From DASQFY01 sp036397815 (GTDB lineage Bacteria > Chloroflexota > Limnocylindria > QHBO01): a stretch of DNA of 50,533 bases. A program made the translations under genes and the position numbers. How positions within the stretch are numbered: position 1 is the stretch's first letter; each line of letters begins with the position of its first letter. The stretch spans positions 1 to 50,533 of the forward strand of contig DASWIE010000057.1 of the NCBI GenBank assembly GCA_036397815.1, read 5' to 3'. This document shows positions 42,868 to 50,203 of the stretch, in pieces. Below the pieces are notes generated by a model, which did no database searches, was not told the DNA's origin, and saw nothing but the letters and a program-made list of their open reading frames with translations.

Positions 42868-44418
42868 CTAGAGCGGGATGTTGCCGTGCTTCTTGGCGGG
42901 GACCGATTGACGCTTGCCCTCGAGCACCGCCAGCGCGCCGGCGACTCGGGCGCGCGTCTCGGATGGCAGGATCACCTCGTCGACATAACCACGGGCCGCG
43001 GCGACGTACGGATTGGCGAAACGTTCCTCGTATTCGGCGATCAGCTGCGCGCGCTCCGCCTCTGAATCAGGGGCCTCCGCGATCCGGTCGCGGAAGACGA
43101 TGTTGACGGCGCCCTCAACGCCCATCACCGCGATCTCGGCGGTTGGCCAGGCATAGTTCAGGTCGCCGCGGATGTGCTTGCTGCTCATCACGTCGTAGGC
43201 GCCGCCGTACGCCTTGCGGGTGATGACGGTCACCTTCGGCACCGTCGCCTCGCTGTAGGCGTACAACAGCTTGGCGCCATGTCGAATGATGCCGCGATGC
43301 TCCTGGTCGACCCCGGGAAGAAAGCCCGGCACGTCGACCAGCGTCACCAGTGGAATGTTGAAGCAATCGCAGAAGCGGACGAAGCGAGCCGCCTTGTCCG
43401 ACGAGTCGATGTCCAGGACGCCGGCAAGAACCTCGGGCTGCTGGGCGACGATGCCGAGGCTGCGTCCTTCGACTCTGGCGAAGCCGCAGATCACGTTGCG
43501 CGCGAATTCGGCATGCACCTCGGTAAAGCTCTCGCCGTCCACGATCCCGCCGATTGCGCGATGCATGTCGTAGGAGCGCTGCGGCGAATCCGGGACCAGC
43601 GCATCCAGCTCGTCGCCGCCCACCGCCGGCTCGGCCCAATCCGCGGCGCGCGGCGGCGGGTCCAGGTTGTTCTGTGGCCAGTAATCGATCAGCCGCCGCG
43701 CAAGCTCGATCGCCTGCGGCTCACCGGCCGCCAGGAAATGCGCAACGCCACTCGTCTGGTTATGGACTCGCGCCCCGCCCAGCCCTTCCAGGTCGATCTC
43801 CTCGTGGGTGACCGTCTTCACCACCGTCGGCCCGGTGACGAACATGTAGCTGGTGCCGTCGACCATGATCGTGAAGTCGGTGATCGCCGGCGAGTAGACG
43901 GCGCCACCCGCGCACGGTCCCATCACCAGCGAGAGCTGCGGCACGACGCCGGAGGCGAGTGTGTTGCGCAGAAAGATATCGGCGTAGCCGCCGAGCGAGA
44001 CGACGCCCTCCTGAATGCGCGCGCCGCCCGAGTCGGAGAGACCGATGATCGGCGCGCCATTCTCGACCGCCAGGTCCATCACCTTGCAGATCTTCTCGGC
44101 GTGCGCCTCCGACAGCGAGCCGCCGAAGATCGTGAAGTCCTGGCTGTAGACGAAGACGGGCCGGCCATCGATCCGGCCATGCCCGGTGATCACACCATCA
44201 CCGAGATATCGCTCGTCCTCCATGCCGAAGTCACTGGCCCGATGGGTGACGAACGCATCCAGCTCGGTGAAGCTGTCGTCGTCGAGAAGGAGCTCGACGC
44301 GCTCGCGCGCCGTCAGCTTTCCGCGTTCATGCTGCTGTGCGACTCGCTGCTCGCCACCACCCAGCAACGCTTCCTCGCGCAGCCGCCGCAGGCCAGCGAG
44401 CTTATCGGCGGTCGACAA
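42868..44418 (-). CDS. pccB: Acyl-CoA (propionyl-CoA) carboxylase, carboxyltransferase subunit
   Basis: A 516-aa carboxyltransferase beta chain. It has ERGKLTARERVELLLD, GGSLSEAHAEKICKVMDLA, GLSDSGGARIQEGV, MGPCAGGAVYSPA, DVPGFLPGVDQEHRGIIRHG and KAYGGAYDVMSSKHIRGD, all as in propionyl-CoA carboxylase beta chains. It moves CO2 from carboxybiotin to the acyl-CoA. The start is TTG at 44418 with AGGAGG 8-9 nt upstream. It is the first gene of the pccB-carboxylase-carrier-mcmA-mce unit. Confidence 0.95.
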   Translation of the reverse strand: MSTADKLAGLRRLREEALLGGGEQRVAQQHERGKLTARERVELLLDDDSFTELDAFVTHRASDFGMEDERYLGDGVITGHGRIDGRPVFVYSQDFTIFGGSLSEAHAEKICKVMDLAVENGAPIIGLSDSGGARIQEGVVSLGGYADIFLRNTLASGVVPQLSLVMGPCAGGAVYSPAITDFTIMVDGTSYMFVTGPTVVKTVTHEEIDLEGLGGARVHNQTSGVAHFLAAGEPQAIELARRLIDYWPQNNLDPPPRAADWAEPAVGGDELDALVPDSPQRSYDMHRAIGGIVDGESFTEVHAEFARNVICGFARVEGRSLGIVAQQPEVLAGVLDIDSSDKAARFVRFCDCFNIPLVTLVDVPGFLPGVDQEHRGIIRHGAKLLYAYSEATVPKVTVITRKAYGGAYDVMSSKHIRGDLNYAWPTAEIAVMGVEGAVNIVFRDRIAEAPDSEAERAQLIAEYEERFANPYVAAARGYVDEVILPSETRARVAGALAVLEGKRQSVPAKKHGNIPL

Positions 44419-44439
44419 CCGGGGGTCCTCCTGCGGGTC

Positions 44440-44515
44440 TGGTGGGCCCAGCAGGGATCGAACCTGCGACCCGCCGGTTATGAGCCGGATGCTCTAACCA
44501 CTGAGCTATGGGCCC
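44440..44515 (-). tRNA. tRNA-Met (CAT anticodon; Ile2 not excluded)
   Basis: The minus strand gives acceptor GGGCCCA/TGGGCCC, D arm GCTC/GAGC, anticodon stem-loop TCCGG-CTCATAA-CCGGC (anticodon CAT), T arm GCAGG-TTCGATC-CCTGC, discriminator A and an encoded CCA. The outermost anticodon-stem pair is T-C, a mismatch. It lacks initiator features. A lysidine-modified Ile tRNA cannot be ruled out. A TATACT -10 lies at 44542-44537. Confidence 0.93.
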
Positions 44516-44522
44516 GATGGAC

Positions 44523-44627
44523 GGTGGACAACTTCGAGTATAGAGGCTCGTCTTTGCACAAAGACATCGACATTCGGGCAGCTTGTGGATAACCCGGGTG
44601 TCCCACCCGAGACCGCCGGGCTATCAT
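44523..44627 (+). promoter_or_regulatory. parAB control region: DnaA boxes, palindrome, promoter
   Basis: In order: GGTGGACAA (44523-44531, weak reverse DnaA box), GTCTTTGCACAAAGAC (44550-44565, 7-bp inverted arms), TGTGGATAA (44584-44592, exact reverse DnaA box) and TATCAT (44622-44627, parA -10). The tRNA-Met promoter reads out the other way, and the palindrome overlaps its -35 area. Confidence 0.55.
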
Positions 44628-44683
44628 CGAACGCGTCGCAGTCGCGATGCTCGCCCCGAACGATGTCGCTGGAAGGTGAAGCG

Positions 44684-45451
44684 TTGACCAAGGTTATTTC
44701 GATCGCGAACCAGAAGGGCGGCGTCGGCAAGACGACGACCTCGATCAACCTGGGGGGCGCCCTGGCCGAGATCGGCTATCGCGTCCTGTGCGTCGACATG
44801 GATCCGCAGGCGAATCTGACCGTCGGTCTGGGAATCTCCCTCTCCGGTGTCCATACCTCAATGGCAGACGTGCTGTCCGAGGACCGCCTGCCGCTCGACG
44901 AGATCGTCCGCAGCACCGAAATGCCCGGCCTCTCCGTGATTCCGTCGACGCTCGAGCTGGCATCGACCGAGGTGGAGCTCTTCACCGCTATCGGTCGCGA
45001 GATGGTGCTGCGCGACGCGCTGGACGGATGGGCGGAGCGTCAATTCGACGTGATCATCATCGACTGTCCGCCGACGCTCGGGCTGCTGACGATCAACTCT
45101 CTCGTTGCCAGCTCGCGCGTGATCATCCCGGTCCAGACCCAGTACTACGCGATCAAGGGCCTGACCGCATTGATCAAGGTCATCAACACCATCAAGCTCA
45201 AGCTCAACCACGAGCTCGAGATCCTGGGCCTGCTGGCGACCTTCTACGACGGCCGGACCGTCCTGGCGCGCGAGATGCTCGACAACCTGCGCGAGCTGGG
45301 CGACCACCGCGTCTTCAACACCATGATCAAGCAGACCGTGAAGCTGGGGGAGGCGCCACTCACCGGCAAGCCGGTCACGGAATATGCCACCAACTCGGCC
45401 GCGGCGCGTGCCTTCCGCGAGCTGGCACGCGAGGTGATTGAACTTGGGTAG
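44684..45451 (+). CDS. parA: Chromosome partitioning ATPase ParA
   Basis: A 255-aa MinD/ParA-type ATPase with the deviant Walker A ANQKGGVGKTTTSINLGG (Lys11 and Lys16), VLCVDMDPQANLT and VIIIDCPPTLGLLT. It moves ParB-parS complexes on the nucleoid. I chose TTG at 44684 because AGGTG lies just upstream and TKVISIANQKGG is the family start; the frame is open from 44585. Its stop overlaps the parB start region. Confidence 0.95.
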   Translation: MTKVISIANQKGGVGKTTTSINLGGALAEIGYRVLCVDMDPQANLTVGLGISLSGVHTSMADVLSEDRLPLDEIVRSTEMPGLSVIPSTLELASTEVELFTAIGREMVLRDALDGWAERQFDVIIIDCPPTLGLLTINSLVASSRVIIPVQTQYYAIKGLTALIKVINTIKLKLNHELEILGLLATFYDGRTVLAREMLDNLRELGDHRVFNTMIKQTVKLGEAPLTGKPVTEYATNSAAARAFRELAREVIELG

Positions 45452-46427
45452 CAAGCGACCGGAAATCCGCGAGAACATCCACCGCCTGTTCGGCGAGGCA
45501 GAGTCCATCGACCTGGCGCCGGGGATCGTCTCGCTCATCGAGTCACGTGCCACGCACGCGCAGATCCGCGAGGTTCCGGTCGGCAAGATCCTGCCGAACC
45601 CCGCGCAGCCGCGCCACTCATACGAGGAGGATTCCCTCACCGAGTTGGCCGATTCCATCCGCGAGCACGGTGTGCTGCAGCCGATCCTGGTGCGGCCGGT
45701 CGGCTCCCAGTACGAGCTGATCGCCGGCGAGCGCCGCTGGCGCGCGTCACGCCTCGCGCAGCGCGACACCATCCCCGCCATCGTCGCCGAGTTCGACGAC
45801 CAGACGGCACTCGAGGTGTCGATCATCGAGAACCTGCAGCGCGAGGACGTCTCGCCGCTGGAGGAGGCCGCCATGTTCCGGAAGATGACCGACCTCGGCT
45901 ACTCGGTGCGCCAGCTGGCCCAGAAGATCGGCAAGGACAAGGGCTACGTCGAGAATCGGATGCGACTGGCCGACGCCCCACCCGAGGTTCGCGAGCTGGT
46001 GTCCGTGCGCAAAGACACCATCAGCCACGCGTACGAACTGATGAAGGTCGGTGACGAGCGGGTGCGCCGCCGGCTGGCGAAGAAGGTCGCTGCCGGAGAG
46101 CTGAGCCTCGCCCGTCTGCGCGTGCTGACCGGGAGCGTCGTCAAGGACGACGACGGGGACGGCGCCAAGCCGAAGCGCCGGGGCCGAACAGTGGCCGGCG
46201 AGGTCGCGATTGCCCAGGCCGCCCGGGCGGCCGACGACGCGCTGATGAACAACCGCGGCAGGCTGGCCGATGCGATCGACGAGCTCGTCGACCTGCTCCG
46301 ACGGCCGGACGTGATCGAGCAGATCCCGGACACGAACCGCGACAACCTGGCTCGCAACCTGACGGTCACGAAGCTGAAGCTCGAGAACGCGATCGCCATC
46401 ATTCGCGCCACGCGCGAGGCGGTCTGA
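45444..46427 (+). CDS. parB: Chromosome partitioning protein ParB
   Basis: A 327-aa ParB/Spo0J CTPase clamp. The N-terminal domain has NPAQPRHSYEEDSL, HGVLQPILVR, the CTP motif GERRWRA (95-101) and ENLQRED-x-SPLEEA (129-142). The HTH domain begins SVRQLAQKIGKDKGYVENRM (154-173). Usual ParBs have a GKS-R-x-V-x-N pattern here, so the recognition helix looks altered. After a Lys-rich linker comes a C-terminal dimerisation region. I chose TTG at 45444 with GAGGTG 7 nt upstream; another TTG at 45438 is too close to it. Confidence 0.93.
   Translation: MGSKRPEIRENIHRLFGEAESIDLAPGIVSLIESRATHAQIREVPVGKILPNPAQPRHSYEEDSLTELADSIREHGVLQPILVRPVGSQYELIAGERRWRASRLAQRDTIPAIVAEFDDQTALEVSIIENLQREDVSPLEEAAMFRKMTDLGYSVRQLAQKIGKDKGYVENRMRLADAPPEVRELVSVRKDTISHAYELMKVGDERVRRRLAKKVAAGELSLARLRVLTGSVVKDDDGDGAKPKRRGRTVAGEVAIAQAARAADDALMNNRGRLADAIDELVDLLRRPDVIEQIPDTNRDNLARNLTVTKLKLENAIAIIRATREAV
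46001..46016. promoter_or_regulatory. Near copy of the 16-bp palindrome inside parB
   Basis: GTCCGTGCGCAAAGAC matches GTCTTTGCGCAAAGAC at 14 of 16 positions. It lies in parB codons about 186-191. A right half-site only, GCGCAAAGAC, recurs at 48283-48292. Confidence 0.4.
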
Positions 46428-46446
46428 GGCTCTCCGCCGGAGCTCG

Positions 46447-46905
46447 CTAACCTCGCAGCGCCGCCTCGACCTCGTCGAGGTGCTCGCCGCGGTGATCCGC
46501 GCGCGAGAGGTTGAGAGGGCTCTCCGGATTCAGGGGCCACGCCTGCCCGGCCAGCTCGGGCGAGAGGGATGCGATCCGCCTATCGGTCTCTTCGGCGATC
46601 CGCAATGCCAAGCGTGCGGCATCGCCCGCCGGGATCGCGTGGATGAGCGGACGAGATGCGTCGTTGATCCAGTCCACGTCCTCAGGCTCGTCATCCGACG
46701 GGGTGAACGGCGCGCCGCGTGAGAGCTTCTCAAGGAGAGCGAGCGCCCGCCCGTCCCAGAAGGCGATGTGACCCAGGACCGCAGCGACCGTCCAGCTGTC
46801 GTTGACGGGGCGGCGCAGCTCCTCATCGCTGAGGCCATCAACGATCGAGCGCATCCGATCCAGCTCGCGGCGATTGTCGGCGACGTAGGGTGCTTCCAAC
46901 GACAT
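46447..46905 (-). CDS. DinB-superfamily protein
   Basis: A 152-aa four-helix-bundle protein of the DinB/YfiT type. Likely metal ligands are His in VAAVLGHIAFWD (about 46) and two in DHRGEHLDEVE near the C-terminus. Many members are thiol-dependent transferases, but the substrate is unknown here. It converges on parB with a 19-nt gap and no clear terminator. Confidence 0.85.
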   Translation of the reverse strand: MSLEAPYVADNRRELDRMRSIVDGLSDEELRRPVNDSWTVAAVLGHIAFWDGRALALLEKLSRGAPFTPSDDEPEDVDWINDASRPLIHAIPAGDAARLALRIAEETDRRIASLSPELAGQAWPLNPESPLNLSRADHRGEHLDEVEAALRG

Positions 46906-46952
46906 CTGGGAGTCTCCTCAGACCCACGCTTCGGGGCCAGCACGGCAACCGG

Positions 46953-47309
46953 CTACGGCGTATAGGACATTACCTCGCGGTGCTCGACCAGGAAGTCGAT
47001 GAGCTTCTGGCGGGCCTGCGGGTCGATGCGGCGGAGGCCAGCAATCGCCCTGGGGAGCTCGAAGATCGGCGCCGCGACGGCGCCGGCGGTGTCGATGCCG
47101 ATGACATGATCGGGCCCACCACCCACCAGGAAGGCGCGCTGAAACCCCTTGGCGTCCAGTCCGGCGGCCCGGCAGAAGGCAGCGATGGCCGTGCCGACGC
47201 CGATCCGCTTCGCGAAGTCGATGAAGAGGTCCGCCGCCCAACGGTCGATCTGGTCGTCGGACTGGGCAGAGACCATCTGCCGGTAACCCTTCGCGTCGCC
47301 CTCGATCAT
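46953..47309 (-). CDS. Hypothetical protein (118 aa)
   Basis: I recognise no family. The ATG at 47309 has GGAGGTG 3-4 nt upstream and a TAGAAT -10 at 47347-47342, so the gene looks genuine. The protein is soluble, with helices around DQIDRWAADLFIDFAKRIG and DPQARQKLIDFLVEHREVM, and one Cys. It lies 47 nt upstream of the DinB-like gene and is divergent from the next gene. Confidence 0.7.
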   Translation of the reverse strand: MIEGDAKGYRQMVSAQSDDQIDRWAADLFIDFAKRIGVGTAIAAFCRAAGLDAKGFQRAFLVGGGPDHVIGIDTAGAVAAPIFELPRAIAGLRRIDPQARQKLIDFLVEHREVMSYTP

Positions 47310-47404
47310 CTGCACCTCCGCGCCCCCGTTTGGCGGGCCCGATTCTAGCCGACGGCCACCGGCCGGCGCGCAGGCGGGCCGCCCGACTTGGGGCGGGCAT
47401 GGGC

Positions 47405-47410
47405 TATCCT
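47405..47410 (+). promoter_or_regulatory. Leaderless promoter -10 of the 47417 gene
   Basis: TATCCT ends 6 nt before the ATG at 47417, so the transcript would start at the codon itself. Confidence 0.45.
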
Positions 47411-47416
47411 GCGGCC

Positions 47417-47977
47417 ATGCTCGACCGTCCGGCCGACCCGCGAACCGAGGACACGATCGTCTACGAGCTGGTCCGAACGGACCGCTCCACCGGCGAGAGC
47501 TCCGTGGTGGGCCGGGCGACCTTCTCCGATGCACGGTCGGTGGTCGACGCCCCGGAGGAGATCAGGGTGGCGGTCGAGGAGCTGCTGGGCCAGCCCTTCG
47601 TTGACCGGGTCCGCGCCGACGAGCGACCGCGCGGGTATCGCCGCAGCGGGCGCGGCATAGTCGACCTGCTGGTCCCCGGCATGCCCGAGCATTTCATCGC
47701 CCGCCTGCGCGGGCTGTGGCTCGCCTACCCTGACGGGTCGCTGGTGACCGCACGGCCGACCAGCCCAACGGCTCGGCCGCCGCGCCCGCCCCGCCTCGCA
47801 ACCAGCGACGCCGGCGCGCCGGTGGCCGACCCGGCAGTCCGCCGCGCAACGCTGGCCGAGAGCATCCGAATCCTCAACGCCCGGCCCCTGGTGAAAGCCA
47901 ACGAGCCGCTGACCGGCCTGCGACCGGCCGAGGAACGGGCCGCCGTGGCTCGCACCGATTGCGGCTGGATCACGTGA
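47417..47977 (+). CDS. Hypothetical protein (186 aa)
   Basis: Unrecognised soluble protein. The N-terminal ~110 residues (start MLDRPADPRTEDTIVYELVR) look folded, with GRGIVDLLVPGMPEHFIARL at about 75-94. A Pro/Ala-rich stretch follows and then DPAVRRATLAESIRILNARP. Codon third positions are strongly G/C. A TATCCT -10 directly before the ATG suggests a leaderless transcript. A longer frame from 47330 would pass through the promoter. Confidence 0.65.
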   Translation: MLDRPADPRTEDTIVYELVRTDRSTGESSVVGRATFSDARSVVDAPEEIRVAVEELLGQPFVDRVRADERPRGYRRSGRGIVDLLVPGMPEHFIARLRGLWLAYPDGSLVTARPTSPTARPPRPPRLATSDAGAPVADPAVRRATLAESIRILNARPLVKANEPLTGLRPAEERAAVARTDCGWIT

Positions 47978-48049
47978 ATCGTAGATTTACCTATGTTCTG
48001 TCCCATTCCGAACCATGGTCCGCGCTCCGGCCGGCAGGGTGGGGCTCCG

Positions 48050-48055
48050 CTATGA
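48050..48055 (+). promoter_or_regulatory. Leaderless promoter -10 of the 48063 gene
   Basis: TATGAT lies 7 nt before the ATG at 48063. Confidence 0.45.
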
Positions 48056-48062
48056 TCGCCAC

Positions 48063-48272
48063 ATGTCGGTGAGGAAGTACATGATCCTGCCGGTCCTGAT
48101 CGCCGCGATCGGCGTCGCGTACTACCTGCTCAGCCAGGAGTGGATCGGGACCGTCCTGCTGGTCGTCTTCGCGGCGGCCATGGCGGTGATGGGTTGGATC
48201 CTGATCCCGACCCTGAACGACGCGGGACCCACGGCCCCAATCGACCCGGACTTCGAGTACCGGGGCCGGTAA
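48063..48272 (+). CDS. Small membrane protein with two helices
   Basis: A 69-aa protein with two hydrophobic helices (about residues 6-23 and 28-50) and an acidic tail, APIDPDFEYRGR. Size and topology recall small subunit-IV-like proteins of cytochrome oxidases, but there is no oxidase gene nearby, so I give no function. It is followed by a strong hairpin. Confidence 0.65.
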   Translation: MSVRKYMILPVLIAAIGVAYYLLSQEWIGTVLLVVFAAAMAVMGWILIPTLNDAGPTAPIDPDFEYRGR

Positions 48273-48293
48273 GGGTCGCCAGGCGCAAAGACA

Positions 48294-48345
48294 CCGGGCA
48301 ACTGTGGCTGCCCTAGCGGGTCGCCCCGCTAACACAGCTGCCCGG
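48294..48345. terminator. Strong bidirectional hairpin between convergent genes
   Basis: Outer arms CCGGGCAACTGTG (48294-48306) and CACAGCTGCCCGG (48333-48345) pair at 12 of 13 positions. An inner stem TAGCGGG/CCCGCTA encloses TCGC (48314-48331). A second hairpin, CTAACG/CGTTAG (48357-48383), follows on the side of the lipoprotein gene. Confidence 0.65.
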
Positions 48346-48397
48346 TTCACTCAGTACTAACGGGCTATGCGCCGTTGCGTTAGCCCCTCCCGCGAGA

Positions 48398-49063
48398 TCA
48401 CCGCACACCGGTGTCGTACCCAATTGCCAGCTCGCCTGGCGGCTCCCCCATTTCGACCATGACGGCGAGCTCGGGCGCGGTCCCCATCAGCCCTTCCACC
48501 GGCTGCGGCACCAGGCGATAGGCGCCCGGCGCCAGTGCGACGGTGAACGTCCCGTCTGCCGCCGAGGTGACCCGCGCGACCTCGTCGCCATTCGCATCGA
48601 GGATCACCAGGACCGCTCCGGCAACTGGGCGATCCGCACAATCGGGGTCCGGTGGATCGATGACGACGGCGCAGGTCGGGCCGGCCACGACGACCCCACG
48701 AAGGCCGGTCGCGTCGGCCAGCGGGTCCCCCTCCTCGAGGAGCAACTGCAGCTCTCCGGAGCGCGTGACCTCATAGGTCCAGCTGTGGTGGTTGATGCAC
48801 CCGGCCGGGCAGTCCCCCCAGCCCATGTGGACCTGGACCTGCCAGCCGATATCAGACTCGGTCACCTCGTACCAGGCGGCCTGTCCTATGAGATCGGGGT
48901 TCCGCGGCTGGATGCCCGCGAAGCGTCCATCGATGGCCAGCACGAGACGCGCGGCGTCCTCGGCGCTGGCCGGCGCCGGCGAGCCACCGCCCGGGGCCGA
49001 GCAGGCCACCAGGCCAACAATCGAGATCAGGATGGCGGCGGCGCCACGAGCGGGTGCGTGCAT
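48398..49063 (-). CDS. Lipoprotein with carboxypeptidase-regulatory-like domain
   Basis: A 221-aa exported lipoprotein. The signal AAAILISIVGLVAC ends in the lipobox LVAC with lipid-modified Cys21. A Ser/Ala linker follows, then a middle domain with GDCPAGCINHHSWTYEV (about 90-106, two Cys). A C-terminal beta-sandwich of the carboxypeptidase regulatory/Cna-B type follows (GAVLVILDANGDEVARVTS, then GTFTVALAPGAYRL). Role unknown. I chose ATG 49063 so that the signal peptide is standard. Confidence 0.82.
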   Translation of the reverse strand: MHAPARGAAAILISIVGLVACSAPGGGSPAPASAEDAARLVLAIDGRFAGIQPRNPDLIGQAAWYEVTESDIGWQVQVHMGWGDCPAGCINHHSWTYEVTRSGELQLLLEEGDPLADATGLRGVVVAGPTCAVVIDPPDPDCADRPVAGAVLVILDANGDEVARVTSAADGTFTVALAPGAYRLVPQPVEGLMGTAPELAVMVEMGEPPGELAIGYDTGVR

Positions 49064-49124
49064 GGCCGAGGGACGCGGCTGGCGATCGCGCGGTTCCACC
49101 GCCGCTCGGCGCGCACCGCCGGAT

Positions 49125-49499
49125 CTAGCCGCCGCCACCCTCCAGATCGGCGCGACGCGCCATGACCAGGCCCTCCACCAGCGCGTCGGGCAGCGGCTCC
49201 TCGGGCGTGAAGTGGAGGCTCCCCTTGGTGCGCGGGTATCCCTCCAGCTCGTCCGCGTGGGCCGCCAGGAACGTATCGGTCAGTGGGTAGATGCTGCAGT
49301 GCGCCTTCCAGCCGGCGAACGACACCAGGAAGCGCCCGTTGAGCTTGAACGCCGGCATCCCGTAGCTGATCGTCTCCACCGCATCCGGGACAAGCCGGGC
49401 AACCTGGGCTCGCAACCGCTGGAGCGCCTCACGCTGCGCCGGCGGCAGGGCCGCGAGGTAGGCGTCGACCGGCGATTCGTCAGCCACGATCTCGATCAT
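49125..49499 (-). CDS. DUF1801 (YdhG-like) protein
   Basis: A 124-aa protein of the DUF1801 family: VDAYLAALPPAQREALQRLR, ETISYGMPAFKLNGRFLVSFAGWKAHCSIYP and KGSLHFTPEEPLPDALV are the family core. It is sometimes called an iron-chaperone-like fold; the function is not established. The ATG at 49499 is preferred to upstream starts that give an unrelated tail. Confidence 0.87.
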   Translation of the reverse strand: MIEIVADESPVDAYLAALPPAQREALQRLRAQVARLVPDAVETISYGMPAFKLNGRFLVSFAGWKAHCSIYPLTDTFLAAHADELEGYPRTKGSLHFTPEEPLPDALVEGLVMARRADLEGGGG

Positions 49500-49540
49500 A
49501 CGCGCCGCCCTGCCCACGCCCGTCGCGATCGGCAACGCGC

Positions 49541-49546
49541 TAGATT
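49541..49546 (+). promoter_or_regulatory. Leaderless promoter -10 of the 49554 ORF
   Basis: TAGATT lies 7 nt before the ATG at 49554. Confidence 0.35.
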
Positions 49547-49553
49547 GGACTGA

Positions 49554-49673
49554 ATGGCGTTCGACGCGCACCCCGTCACAAGGGAGCGGCGGCCGGACCT
49601 GGTCCAGCGGTTCGAACGGGCCATCGTTCGCACGATTCCTGAGGCCAAGGAGCCAGCTAACGGAGGCCGCTGA
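49554..49673 (+). CDS. Possible 39-aa ORF
   Basis: A short frame (start MAFDAHPVTRERRPDLVQRF) just behind a TAGATT -10. It could be a small gene or the start of a truncated larger one. There is nothing further to identify it. It lies between the DUF1801 gene (divergent) and the AraC-type regulator. Confidence 0.35.
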   Translation: MAFDAHPVTRERRPDLVQRFERAIVRTIPEAKEPANGGR

Positions 49674-49695
49674 GGACACACGCCCCCTGATGGCG

Positions 49696-49701
49696 TAGCG
49701 T
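49696..49701 (+). promoter_or_regulatory. Leaderless promoter -10 of the AraC-type regulator
   Basis: TAGCGT ends 6 nt before the GTG at 49708. Confidence 0.35.
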
Positions 49702-49707
49702 TGCAGC

Positions 49708-50160
49708 GTGAGCCGGGAAGTCGAGGATTTGAACCGGCGCCTGCTGCGCGCCCGCGACGCCATGGACCGCGCCTACGCTGAGCCGCTCGACGTCCGCACC
49801 GTGGCCGCTGTGGCGCATGTCTCCGAGGCGCATTTCATCCGCAGTTTCCGCGCCGTCTTCGGGGAGACGCCGCACCGTTACCTGCAGCGGCGGCGGGTCG
49901 AGCGCTCGATGTTCCTGCTGCGCGAGACCGAACGGAGCATCACCGACATCTGCTTCGACGTCGGCTTCTCCAGCCTGGGCACCTTCAGTCGCACCTTCCG
50001 GGAGATCGTCGGCGAGACCCCGTCGGGCTACCGCACGGGGCATGGACCGATCGTGGCGCCTCACTGCGTCCAGCTGGCGGCCATGCGGCCGCGGGTCGCG
50101 GCGATGGTGGCGATGCAATCGAGCAGTTTTGGAGAAGCCGCCGGTGCGGCAGCGCCCTAG
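49708..50160 (+). CDS. AraC-family transcriptional regulator (HTH only)
   Basis: A 150-aa protein formed almost wholly of the AraC DNA-binding domain: a first HTH (TVAAVAHVSEAHFIRSFRAV), the linker GETPHRYLQRRRVERS and a second HTH (SITDICFDVGFSSLGTFSRT) ending FREIVGETPSGYR. It has no sensor domain. The start is GTG at 49708. It lies 43 nt before a VOC-family gene, a common pairing in which the regulator controls its neighbour (inference). Confidence 0.9.
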   Translation: MSREVEDLNRRLLRARDAMDRAYAEPLDVRTVAAVAHVSEAHFIRSFRAVFGETPHRYLQRRRVERSMFLLRETERSITDICFDVGFSSLGTFSRTFREIVGETPSGYRTGHGPIVAPHCVQLAAMRPRVAAMVAMQSSSFGEAAGAAAP

Positions 50161-50203
50161 GATCAGGACCAACCCCAGTGAACTCGCACAAGTGAGGATC
50201 GCC

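Noticed and set aside
44523..46427. Origin directly at parAB
   Set aside because: One exact and one weak DnaA box only. The usual neighbours (rsmG, mnmG, rpmH, dnaA) are absent, so the origin is not shown in this window.
48344..48362. CACTCAGTA stretch like the ends of the inverted-repeat elements
   Set aside because: Only about ten bases agree and there is no matching second arm, so it is not called a third copy.
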